This document shows, in pieces, positions 1 through 5,149 of a DNA stretch of 5,149 nt. This DNA comes from an uncultured Saprospiraceae bacterium. GTDB lineage: Bacteria; Bacteroidota; Bacteroidia; Chitinophagales; Saprospiraceae. The stretch is from contig CALGLY010000744.1 of NCBI GenBank assembly GCA_937959095.1, positions 1 through 5,149 on the forward strand, in the 5' to 3' direction. Made by a program: the position numbers and the translations under genes. How positions within the stretch are numbered: the first letter of the stretch is position 1; each line of letters starts with the position of its first letter. The notes beneath the pieces were generated by a model that was not told the DNA's origin, ran no database searches, and saw only the letters and a program-made list of their open reading frames with translations.

Positions 1-15
1 TTTAGTATTCGAGGC

Positions 16-56
16 ACAAAATTGGGAACATAACTAGTTATGAAGCCCGATTTTGT
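16..56. repeat. Long imperfect inverted repeat (hairpin), possible terminator
   Basis: The arm at 16-26 (ACAAAATTGGG) pairs with 46-56 (CCCGATTTTGT) over 11 bp, with one position that is a G-U wobble if transcribed from the plus strand. Inside it lies a perfect 14-bp palindrome, CATAACTAGTTATG (29-42), separated from the outer stem by a small asymmetric internal loop. The structure lies about 160 bp past the ruvC stop codon and at the window's left edge, where a plus-strand gene may end. It could be a shared transcription terminator of two convergent genes, but no long T-run follows on either strand. A protein-binding palindrome is the alternative. The pairing is seen directly; the role is inferred. 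Confidence 0.5.
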
Positions 57-216
57 AACGAAGAAAACTGGAAAAAGAAGCAGTCATAAATGCAAAGAAA
101 TTTCTGTTACAGTGTATTTAGTGTACGCTTGTCTATATCACTTTGATTTTTGGATATCGGTACTCATGTGCGTATAATGAATTCTATTGCGTAGTGGAAA
201 ACCAAGTTGCTCTTGT

Positions 217-783
217 TTATTTTATTTTATCTGGATTGTCTTTTAAAAAACTACTCCAGTCGTTATATTTTTTTTGCCCGCCTAATACACCTGAAGATTG
301 ATAGAAATGGCACATTGCCGCACCCAAAGCATCTGTGGCATCCAAGGATTTATTACTTAATTTTACCTTCAACAATTGTTCTAGCATCGCTGCTACTTGT
401 TCTTTCGATGCGTTTCCATTTCCTGTGACAGATTGTTTAATTTTCTTAGGTGCATATTCTGTTACCTCCAAGTTGCGAGTCATAGCTGCGGCTATAGCTA
501 CACCTTGCGCGCGGCCAAGTTTTAACATAGATTGAACATTCTTCCCAAAAAAGGGGGCTTCAATTGCCATTTCAGTAGGCTTATAGGTATCAATGATAGC
601 TGTAAGTCGTTCCAAAATAATTTTCAATTTATGTTGTTGTTCGAGATAGGGGCGCATTGTTACCGTACCCATATCTACCACACTCACTTTTTTTCCTTTT
701 ATCTCAATTATTGCATATCCGAGCGCATTTGTGCCAGGGTCTACACCTAATAGGCGATATGATTTTAAAGTGTTCTTATTCAT
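217..783 (-). CDS. ruvC: Crossover junction endodeoxyribonuclease RuvC
   Basis: This is the Holliday junction resolvase, which cuts four-way DNA junctions symmetrically as a dimer together with the RuvAB branch-migration motor in recombinational repair. Numbered from the ATG at 783 (188 aa), the RNase H-like fold shows the catalytic Asp15 in GVDPGT, Glu75 in AIEAPFFGKN, and Asp148 and Asp151 in DATDALGAAMCH, matching D7/E66/D138/D141 of the E. coli enzyme. The basic segment YAPKKIKQSVTGNGNASKEQ (residues 110-129) corresponds to the conserved DNA-contacting region. Length fits the family (about 170-190 aa). The frame stays open to a TTG at 807, adding eight residues, but the ATG places the first beta strand a normal distance from the N-terminus. 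No Shine-Dalgarno is visible. A weak -7-like TAAGTTTT (minus strand, 848-841) lies upstream, without a -33 partner. ruvA and ruvB are not in the window, so ruvC is not in a ruvABC operon here. The C-terminal tail of about 28 residues after the last catalytic motif is polar and probably flexible. Confidence 0.95.
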   Translation of the reverse strand: MNKNTLKSYRLLGVDPGTNALGYAIIEIKGKKVSVVDMGTVTMRPYLEQQHKLKIILERLTAIIDTYKPTEMAIEAPFFGKNVQSMLKLGRAQGVAIAAAMTRNLEVTEYAPKKIKQSVTGNGNASKEQVAAMLEQLLKVKLSNKSLDATDALGAAMCHFYQSSGVLGGQKKYNDWSSFLKDNPDKIK

Positions 784-865
784 ATAAGACTTTAATGGTA
801 CAGACAAAAGCAGCTAGATAGAGCGGAAAGAAATAAAAGAAAAACTTAATCACGCTTAAATAAAT

Positions 866-975
866 GGGTCTTTGACAATTTTTGCATTTTCTACGAACAA
901 AATCAAATCAAAACGCTCATTATCAATCGCTTTTTTGATTTAATTTATGTCCGTGGCAAAAATTGTCAAAGAGCC
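866..975. mobile_element. MITE-like non-autonomous element, 110 bp, with 8-bp target duplication
   Basis: The left end GGGTCTTTGACAATTTTTGC (866-885) and the reverse complement of the right end (956-975, GGCTCTTTGACAATTTTTGC) match at 19 of 20 positions. The element is flanked on both sides by the identical octamer AAATAAAT (858-865 and 976-983), the signature of a target-site duplication; the identity stops exactly at the octamer boundaries. Inside, 900-913 pairs with 933-946 with one mismatch, so a single strand can fold into a nested hairpin. There is no open reading frame, so the element needs a transposase supplied in trans. An 8-bp duplication and GG-starting ends with a CTTTGACAA core are, from memory, compatible with the ISL3 family, but this assignment is tentative. 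It sits between divergent genes, 83 bp upstream of the ruvC start and 421 bp upstream of the sigma factor gene. The AT-rich octamer could match by chance, but its exact abutment to the repeat ends makes that unlikely. Confidence 0.8.
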
Positions 976-989
976 AAATAAATCAAATG

Positions 990-1004
990 TGACAATGTTT
1001 GTCA
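990..1004. promoter_or_regulatory. Small palindrome, candidate operator
   Basis: TGACAA (990-995) and TTGTCA (999-1004) form a perfect 6-bp inverted repeat around the spacer TGT. The size suits a dimeric helix-turn-helix regulator, and it lies in the intergenic region between ruvC and the sigma factor gene. It is nearly 400 bp from the sigma start codon and not next to a recognised promoter, so the regulated gene is unclear. Its left half also resembles the end of the neighbouring MITE-like element (11 of 14 bases around TGACAAT), so it could be a decayed repeat end instead. No specific regulator can be named. Confidence 0.25.
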
Positions 1005-1317
1005 TATTGAGAACTGCACTTGTGTACTAGTGTTGAACAACATTTGTAAATATCTCTATTAAAATAAACGAGTGCCTTGTTTTGTTGAAGCATTCTCATA
1101 AGAATATTTATTTCTGCGGCTTTCCTAAGCATGAAAATGGACAAATTAGCCTTAAGGAAGAAAAGAAATGACTTTTATTAATTAATTTTCATTTTTAATT
1201 GAAATTTTAGAAAAATAAATATTGTTTATAATATATTGATTAGCAGCAATTTATATTTTTTAGGCGTGGTCTTGCATTAATTGTTTATCCTTTCTGTGTA
1301 AAAATGTTTAATATTGA
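1005..1317. other. AT-rich intergenic stretch without recognised gene
   Basis: This stretch between the small palindrome and the sigma factor promoter is very AT-rich, especially 1170-1260, with runs such as ATTAATTAATTTTCATTTTT. I found no reading frame with protein-like content, no tRNA-like structure and no convincing terminator. The longest start-to-stop frame I noted by eye encodes 16 residues (1131-1181) and has no supporting evidence. The AT-rich block could act as an upstream promoter element or a bent-DNA region for the sigma gene, but the sequence does not prove it. Confidence 0.5.
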
Positions 1318-1349
1318 ATTGGAAATGCTTAAACAAATGCTTAATTTTG
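1318..1349 (+). promoter_or_regulatory. Predicted Bacteroidota-type promoter of the ECF sigma gene
   Basis: TAATTTTG (1342-1349) matches the Bacteroidota -7 consensus TAnnTTTG at every specified position. ATTG (1318-1321) matches three of four bases of the -33 TTTG element, with a 20-bp spacer, which is within the usual 19-21 bp. Transcription would start near 1356 and give a leader of about 40 nt before the start codon at 1397. In AT-rich DNA such matches also arise by chance. Confidence 0.5.
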
Positions 1350-1396
1350 GAATGCAATAGTTAAACAGAATTGGTAATTGCTAAATAAAAGGAATC

Positions 1397-1948
1397 ATGA
1401 TGAATACGATGCCAGCACCCGAATTCGATGCGCGGTTCAATGAAATGTCAGTCTTACTTCACTCTTTTGCCTATAATTTGACCAAAAATATAGAAGATGC
1501 AAAAGATTTATATCAAGAAACCGCTTTCCGTGCTATGACGAATCGCGAAAAATTTCGTGCAAACACGAACTTCAAAGCATGGCTATTCACGATTATGAAG
1601 AATATCTTCATCAATAACTATCGCAAGAAAGTGAAGCAGAATACCATTATGGATTCTACAGAGAATATGTACTATATCAATTCTGGAAGCACTATCATTT
1701 CTAATGCCGGAGAATCTAACATTATGATGAAAGAGCTAACTAAAATGATAGAATCTCTTGATGATAGTATCAAGGTCCCTTTTTTGATGCACTATCAAGG
1801 GTACAAATATCAAGAAATAGCAGATCATTTGGAATTGCCACTAGGTACAGTGAAAAGCCGTATCTTTTTTGCACGCAAAGAATTGAAGGCTATGATTAAT
1901 AAACGATACGATAATATGGGAGCATTGAGAGGAAGAAAGAGTGCTTAA
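1397..1948 (+). CDS. ECF-family RNA polymerase sigma factor (orphan)
   Basis: This is a 183-residue group 4 sigma factor that would direct RNA polymerase core to a specific promoter set. Sigma region 2 spans about residues 12-80 and includes the -10-recognising and core-binding segment with DLYQETAFRA (37-46) and the conserved NFKAWLFTIMKNIFINNYRK (58-77). A linker rich in Ser/Asn (about 81-108) leads to region 4 (about 112-165), whose helix-turn-helix YQEIADHLELPLGTVKSRIF (138-157) would read the -35 region. The length is normal. Two ATG codons stand in tandem (1397 and 1400); AGGA at 1390-1393 is better spaced for the second, so the true protein may lack one Met. No anti-sigma factor, FecR-like gene or C-terminal sensory extension is adjacent, and the gene ends at its own terminator. 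Very similar solitary ECF factors are, to my knowledge, widespread in Bacteroidota. The target regulon cannot be read from the sequence. Confidence 0.93.
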   Translation: MMNTMPAPEFDARFNEMSVLLHSFAYNLTKNIEDAKDLYQETAFRAMTNREKFRANTNFKAWLFTIMKNIFINNYRKKVKQNTIMDSTENMYYINSGSTIISNAGESNIMMKELTKMIESLDDSIKVPFLMHYQGYKYQEIADHLELPLGTVKSRIFFARKELKAMINKRYDNMGALRGRKSA

Positions 1949-1987
1949 TTAAGTACTGCGGTTCAAATAGTTATTTTTAACTATAAC

Positions 1988-2034
1988 AGAAGCGATGATA
2001 TTGGATTTGTTCCATATCATCGCTTTTTGTTTTT
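1988..2034 (+). terminator. Strong intrinsic terminator after the sigma factor gene
   Basis: AGCGATGATAT (1991-2001) pairs perfectly with ATATCATCGCT (2014-2024). Beyond a bulged T, three more pairs (2003-2005 with 2011-2013) close a five-base loop, and A-U/G-U pairs extend the base outward to 1988. The stem runs directly into TTTTTGTTTTT (2024-2034). It lies 40 bp after the sigma stop codon and separates the sigma transcript from the downstream lipoprotein gene. Confidence 0.9.
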
Positions 2035-2062
2035 ATCTCGTATCTACTTACAGGCAATTGCT

Positions 2063-2070
2063 TATATTTG
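2063..2070 (+). promoter_or_regulatory. Predicted -7 promoter element for the esterase/AI-2E unit
   Basis: TATATTTG matches the Bacteroidota -7 consensus TAnnTTTG exactly and lies 20 bp before the ATG at 2091, between the upstream terminator and the gene. Transcription would begin around 2077, giving a short leader of about 14 nt. No TTTG is found at the expected -33 distance, so only half of the promoter is supported. Confidence 0.45.
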
Positions 2071-2090
2071 TCATCAAAATATAAGAACCT

Positions 2091-2819
2091 ATGATTCAAA
2101 GATGTATTCTACTTTTTTGCTGTCTTGTTATTTTCTCTTGTGCGGATGATGCCTCAACAACAGCAATGGCTAATGAGCAAGTCGCAACTACTGAGACACC
2201 AGCACCATCAGCGGAAAAAGCAGCACAAGAAAAAATTAAAGAACAACTCAATAAAAATCGAAATCGAAAAAAGCAAATTGTATTTTTTGGGAATAGTCTT
2301 TCGGCAGGCTATGGTTTGGATCAGCCACAGTTAGGTTTCGTAGGATTGATTGCAACCCGTATGTTTGATGCGCAAGTGGATTATCAAGTAGTAAATGGAG
2401 GCTTAAGTGGCGAAACAACTGCTGGAGGAGTGGAGCGTGTAGATTGGTATTTACGTTCTCCTATGTCGATCTTTGTACTGGAATTAGGAGGGAATGATGG
2501 ACTTCGAGGTATTGATCCTGCGGAGACGAAGAAAAATTTACAGACTATCATAGATAAAGTGCGAACGAAATCTCCTGATACTAAAATTGTATTAGCAGGT
2601 ATGGAAGCTCCTCCTAATATGGGCGAAAAATTCACAAAAAACTTTAGAAATCTTTATAAAGAATTGGCGAAGGAAAATGATATAGCGTTGATTCCGTTCC
2701 TTCTAGAAGGAGTGGCTGGCGATCCTAAATTAAATTTACCAGATGGGATCCATCCGAATGAAGAGGGGCATCGTATCGTGACGAATACGATATGGCATAC
2801 TATTCAAAATATGTTTTAG
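2091..2819 (+). CDS. SGNH/GDSL-family lipoprotein esterase (TesA-like arylesterase/lysophospholipase)
   Basis: This is a probable envelope-anchored hydrolase of esters or lysophospholipids, 242 aa. A short hydrophobic signal ends in the lipobox-like IFSC with Cys17, so the mature protein should be lipid-anchored. The following ADD (18-20) is acidic and may promote surface display as in Bacteroidota lipoprotein export signals. A low-complexity Ala/Thr/Lys-rich linker (about 21-62) leads to the SGNH domain (63-242). Block I reads FFGNSLSAGYGL with nucleophile Ser69; note GNSL in place of GDSL. Block II is NGGLSGETT with Gly107, block III is ELGGNDGLRG with Asn135, and block V is DGIHPNEEGH with Asp218 and His221. 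These match S10/G44/N73/D154/H157 of E. coli TesA, so the enzyme should be active. Substrate is not predictable beyond acyl esters. The AI-2E gene follows after 32 bp, suggesting co-transcription. No Shine-Dalgarno is visible. The gene symbol tesA is withheld because E. coli TesA is a soluble periplasmic protein with different architecture. Confidence 0.92.
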   Translation: MIQRCILLFCCLVIFSCADDASTTAMANEQVATTETPAPSAEKAAQEKIKEQLNKNRNRKKQIVFFGNSLSAGYGLDQPQLGFVGLIATRMFDAQVDYQVVNGGLSGETTAGGVERVDWYLRSPMSIFVLELGGNDGLRGIDPAETKKNLQTIIDKVRTKSPDTKIVLAGMEAPPNMGEKFTKNFRNLYKELAKENDIALIPFLLEGVAGDPKLNLPDGIHPNEEGHRIVTNTIWHTIQNMF

Positions 2820-2851
2820 AGGGCTGTTCCTTAGATTCTTTTTACTAAAAT

Positions 2852-3964
2852 ATGCAGATACGAAGACGTTATATCATCCTTGCCATTGGGCTACTTTTAC
2901 TAGGTGTAATGCTTTATTACTTCCGTAGTATAGTCGCTTATGTCTTGATTGCATGGGTAATTTCTTTGGCAGGAAGACCATTGATGCGTTTTTTTAAGCA
3001 ACGATTTCGTATCGGAAAATATAGCATGGGATCTGGGATGGCAGCAGGACTTACGCTGCTTTGCTTTCTAGTTGTAATCTCTGTATTGGTAGCACTTTTT
3101 GTGCCGATGATTATCAATCAAGCAAGCAACTTTGCTACCCTAGATTATACTGCAATAGTTGAATCGTTCGATCAGCCGATTGAAGATATTAATAGGCGTT
3201 TGGATAAGATTGGAGCAAGTACTATTTCTCGTACAGACTTAGCAGAACAACTTCGCACAGCCGTGACCAGCTCTTTGAATTTTGATGAATTCACTTCCCA
3301 ATTGAGTTCTATACTCTCTACGATTGGGAATTTCTTTATTACACTTTTTTCTGCGCTCTTTGTTGCTTTTTTCTTCCTGAAAGATCAAAGCTTATTCAAT
3401 AATATTCTTCTAGCTATTGCGCCTCATAAATACGAATCGCAAGTAGGTAATATTATGAATGATATTGCGTATCTACTCACGCGCTACTTTGCAGGGATTA
3501 CGTTACAGATTACAGTCATTACGATATTCGTGACGGCGGTCTTGATGATATTAGGAGTGGAGTATGCTTTGTTGATAGGCTTCTTTGCAGCATTGGCTAA
3601 TCTTATTCCCTATTTAGGCCCGTTCATTGGTGGTGTTTTTGGTTTATTCATTGCTATTTCTTCCAATTTAGATATGGCATTCTATACCGAGATGCTGCCC
3701 TTGATGACCAAAGTACTCATCGTATTTGGAGTGATGCAGATGCTAGATAATTTCTTCTTGCAGCCTTATATTTTTTCTAATAGTGTATTGGCACACCCGC
3801 TCGAAATCTTTATTGTGGTACTCATGGGCGCGCAAGTCTACGGAGTGCTAGGCATGGTTTTGGCGATTCCTACTTATACGGTATTGCGTGTGATTGCGCG
3901 GGCTTTCCTTAGTGAATTTAAAGTAGTGCAAAAAATAACAGGCAGTATTGCCAAAATGGATTAG
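2852..3964 (+). CDS. AI-2E family transporter (UPF0118/YdiK/TqsA-like permease)
   Basis: This is a 370-residue polytopic inner-membrane protein. Hydrophobic segments lie at about 7-22, 24-45, 62-88, 155-177, 213-236, 238-272, 283-297 and 315-350. They form the usual plan of the family: an N-terminal membrane block, a soluble amphipathic stretch (about 90-150), then a C-terminal membrane block. Family signatures are NLIPYLGPFIGGVFG (250-264), the LDNFFLQPYIFSNSV segment (298-312) and the end motif HPLEIFIVVLMGAQVYGVLG (315-334) followed by GMVLAIPTYTVLRVI. Named after the E. coli autoinducer-2 exporter TqsA, the family also includes sodium/proton antiporters and PerM, so autoinducer transport should not be assumed; no luxS is visible here. 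The start ATG at 2852 precedes a basic RRRY sequence and the first helix. It lies 32 bp after the esterase with no terminator between, so the two are probably an operon. Transcription ends at the hairpin at 3972-4008. Confidence 0.92.
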   Translation: MQIRRRYIILAIGLLLLGVMLYYFRSIVAYVLIAWVISLAGRPLMRFFKQRFRIGKYSMGSGMAAGLTLLCFLVVISVLVALFVPMIINQASNFATLDYTAIVESFDQPIEDINRRLDKIGASTISRTDLAEQLRTAVTSSLNFDEFTSQLSSILSTIGNFFITLFSALFVAFFFLKDQSLFNNILLAIAPHKYESQVGNIMNDIAYLLTRYFAGITLQITVITIFVTAVLMILGVEYALLIGFFAALANLIPYLGPFIGGVFGLFIAISSNLDMAFYTEMLPLMTKVLIVFGVMQMLDNFFLQPYIFSNSVLAHPLEIFIVVLMGAQVYGVLGMVLAIPTYTVLRVIARAFLSEFKVVQKITGSIAKMD

Positions 3965-3971
3965 GAAAAAG

Positions 3972-4008
3972 AATAGAATTAAGGCATGCAATTTGCCCTA
4001 ATTCTATT
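3972..4008. terminator. Bidirectional intrinsic terminator between convergent genes
   Basis: The segments 3972-3986 and 3994-4008 pair over 15 bp with a single A-C mismatch (3982 with 3998) around a seven-base loop. On the minus strand the stem is followed by TTCTTTTTCC, a good U-tract for the gene at 4054-5085. On the plus strand only a short TTT ends the stem, so termination of the AI-2E transcript may be weaker. It starts 8 bp after the AI-2E stop codon and ends 45 bp from the stop of the convergent gene. Confidence 0.8.
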
Positions 4009-4053
4009 TACGTTCTGCCTTATGCTTCAGCATTATTGCATTAAACTAGCTTC

Positions 4054-5085
4054 CTATTTTGTGAAGAAATAGACTTTTGTTAGCCACTTTGCAGGATTAG
4101 GCTCTTCTTCAGGATCTGTTACATATTCCTCTACTATTGGAGGTACATGCTTCAAACCTCTATCTTGCATGTACAATCTTATAAAATTATGGGCTGCTTT
4201 AGTTGTTGCATGATCTCCATAATATTCCATCATTACCGCTTTTCTGCTAGGTAATTTGATAGAACTGTAATCCTCTCCAAAGTTTGTAACACCTTCAGTT
4301 GGTATTGCTACAGCTAATTCTGCATTCCCTTTTGCTTCATCCCAATTATAAATTAGGCGACATGGATTTCCCTCATTTGTTATTTCGCGCTTATCAAATT
4401 GCAATTTTAACAAAGGCAGCTCTGTTTTTATGAAACCATAGGCTTGTGCCATTCGCATTTTTTTGCGGATTGCAGCAAAGGTCTTACCCGAAAAATCTAC
4501 CTCTTGTACATTATATTTTGGCTGCTCTGCTGCTTTTGCCTTCAAAGAACTAGCCGACCCTTTTCTGCCACCTTCAGTCATTTCTTTCAGGTAGCCGAGG
4601 CTTTTAGTATAGCTTTCGCCTATGCCAAAATCTGAAAAAAGGAACGGAATATTAAATGGGCGTGAAGTTTCACTAGCAAGTGTCCAAGTTACTTTTGTAC
4701 CACCATCTACAGATTCTAGTATCACGGAAGCATCAGCATCATCACGCCCCTCAAAGCGCAACTTAGTATCTACTTGCTTGTTTGGCGTTATCGCCATAAT
4801 TTCTTGTTCGCCATTTCCACCTTTTACACTCTTCCACACCGCTTTTGCGCCCACTGTACCATCTGTACCGATTATTTCGGTAGTCATATCATCTAGTGTC
4901 CGATTCCATTCCGACCAAGCTTCGCGCTCTTTCAATGATTTTACTAATGGAAAAATGCGATTGGCAGGGGCGTTTATAACGGTAGATTTTTCTACATTGA
5001 GTTGAGTTGGGGCAATGAATGCTAATACGGCTACGATAATAAGTAACACGAGTAGTAAAAGTCCAATTGTTCTAAGCAATTTCAT
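4054..5085 (-). CDS. Membrane-anchored SRPBCC (polyketide cyclase-like) plus GyrI-like effector-binding protein
   Basis: This 343-residue protein starts with one long hydrophobic segment (about 7-25), an uncleaved anchor or signal, so the rest probably lies in the periplasm. Residues about 29-170 read as an SRPBCC/START-like domain: the opening VEKSTVINAPANRIFPLVKS, then AWSEWN (56-61), strand-rich repeats, GGTKVTWTLA (128-137) and the closing helix with ESYTKSLGYLKEMTE (157-171). Such domains bind hydrophobic ligands in a deep cavity. A short Ala/Lys/Ser linker (about 172-190) leads to a GyrI-like/AraC effector-binding domain (about 191-343), recognised by the start YNVQEVDFSGKTFAAIRKKM, the ELAVAIP strand (256-262) and the C-terminal EEYVTDPEEEPNP motif (319-331). 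No DNA-binding domain is present, so it is not a transcription factor. The ligand is unknown. The gene is convergent with the AI-2E gene and probably monocistronic. The ATG at 5085 lacks a visible Shine-Dalgarno, and its promoter may lie at the window edge. Confidence 0.85.
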   Translation of the reverse strand: MKLLRTIGLLLLVLLIIVAVLAFIAPTQLNVEKSTVINAPANRIFPLVKSLKEREAWSEWNRTLDDMTTEIIGTDGTVGAKAVWKSVKGGNGEQEIMAITPNKQVDTKLRFEGRDDADASVILESVDGGTKVTWTLASETSRPFNIPFLFSDFGIGESYTKSLGYLKEMTEGGRKGSASSLKAKAAEQPKYNVQEVDFSGKTFAAIRKKMRMAQAYGFIKTELPLLKLQFDKREITNEGNPCRLIYNWDEAKGNAELAVAIPTEGVTNFGEDYSSIKLPSRKAVMMEYYGDHATTKAAHNFIRLYMQDRGLKHVPPIVEEYVTDPEEEPNPAKWLTKVYFFTK

Positions 5086-5107
5086 AGTTGGTATAGTATT
5101 TTACTCG

Positions 5108-5137
5108 ACTTTAGTGAGTTGGTCTTTAGACTTTAGA
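5108..5137. repeat. Three copies of a CTTTAG motif upstream of the SRPBCC/GyrI gene
   Basis: The plus strand contains ACTTTAG at 5108-5114, CTTTAGA at 5124-5130 and ACTTTAGA at 5130-5137, the last two in tandem. They lie 23-52 bp upstream of the minus-strand start codon, where promoter or regulator-binding sites would be expected. The copies may be binding sites for a regulator or simply chance repeats in AT-rich DNA; the window ends shortly after, so the full set cannot be judged. Confidence 0.25.
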
Positions 5138-5149
5138 TTGGCTAGTTTA

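Noticed and set aside
1..36. Possible 3' end of a plus-strand gene: frame 1 reads FSIRGTKLGT then stop at 31-33, and frame 2 runs to a stop at 34-36.
   Set aside because: Only ten or eleven codons are visible and no family is recognisable, so a gene end cannot be distinguished from chance.
335..750. Plus-strand open frames (335-535 and 532-750) opposite ruvC.
   Set aside because: They are antisense shadows of a gene whose catalytic motifs are clearly on the minus strand; their translations show no protein-like features.
784..807. N-terminal extension of RuvC from a TTG codon at 807.
   Set aside because: The ATG at 783 gives a normal family length and N-terminus, and the extra eight residues have no family support. 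TTG use cannot be fully excluded.
872..877. TTGACA in the MITE ends as a possible promoter -35 element.
   Set aside because: In both ends it points inward, with no -10 at the right spacing, and the organism seems to use the TTTG/TAnnTTTG promoter type.
1131..1181. A 16-codon frame, MKMDKLALRKKRNDFY, in the intergenic region.
   Set aside because: It is very short, has no ribosome binding site or coding context and lies in random-looking AT-rich DNA.
2852..3964. Assigning autoinducer-2 export to the AI-2E family protein.
   Set aside because: The family name covers proteins with other substrates, including sodium/proton antiporters, and no luxS or quorum-sensing gene is in the window.
4444..5005. 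Plus-strand open frames (4444-4635 and 4622-5005) opposite the SRPBCC/GyrI gene.
   Set aside because: The minus-strand product has a coherent anchor and two domains over its whole length; the opposite-strand translations are low-complexity shadows.

Overview
The window looks like an AT-rich Bacteroidota chromosome segment (class not determinable; a Saprospiria-, Chitinophagia- or Flavobacteriia-like organism is plausible). The reasons are the protein variants (a RuvC with the TGNGNASKEQV motif, an orphan ECF sigma factor of the type conserved across the phylum, a TesA-like esterase with GNSL instead of GDSL), two matches to the Bacteroidota promoter -7 element TAnnTTTG, and mostly absent Shine-Dalgarno sequences. 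All identifications come from reading motifs; no database search was run.

Layout. Positions 1-216 hold no convincing gene but contain a strong imperfect hairpin (16-56), downstream of ruvC on the minus strand. ruvC (217-783, minus) encodes the Holliday junction resolvase with all four catalytic acidic residues. Next comes a 613-bp intergenic region (784-1396). It carries the most interesting object in the window: a 110-bp non-coding element (866-975) with 20-bp terminal inverted repeats (19 of 20 matching), an internal second hairpin and a perfect 8-bp direct repeat AAATAAAT on both sides. These are the hallmarks of a MITE (miniature inverted-repeat transposable element), probably mobilised by an ISL3-like transposase encoded elsewhere. 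A small palindrome (990-1004) follows it.

On the plus strand an ECF sigma factor (1397-1948) has a recognisable promoter and its own strong intrinsic terminator (1988-2034), so it is a single-gene unit without an adjacent anti-sigma gene. A second unit follows: a lipoprotein SGNH/GDSL esterase related to TesA (2091-2819), then an AI-2E-family membrane protein (2852-3964) only 32 bp downstream and probably co-transcribed. A bidirectional terminator (3972-4008) separates this unit from a convergent minus-strand gene (4054-5085). That gene encodes a membrane-anchored protein with an SRPBCC lipid/ligand-binding domain followed by a GyrI-like effector-binding domain.

Functionally the window is mostly housekeeping and envelope genes: recombination, transcription control, lipid/ester hydrolysis at the envelope, a transporter-like permease and a ligand-binding protein. 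I see no defence system, CRISPR array, tRNA, rRNA or coding transposon. The non-autonomous element is the only clear sign of mobile DNA.
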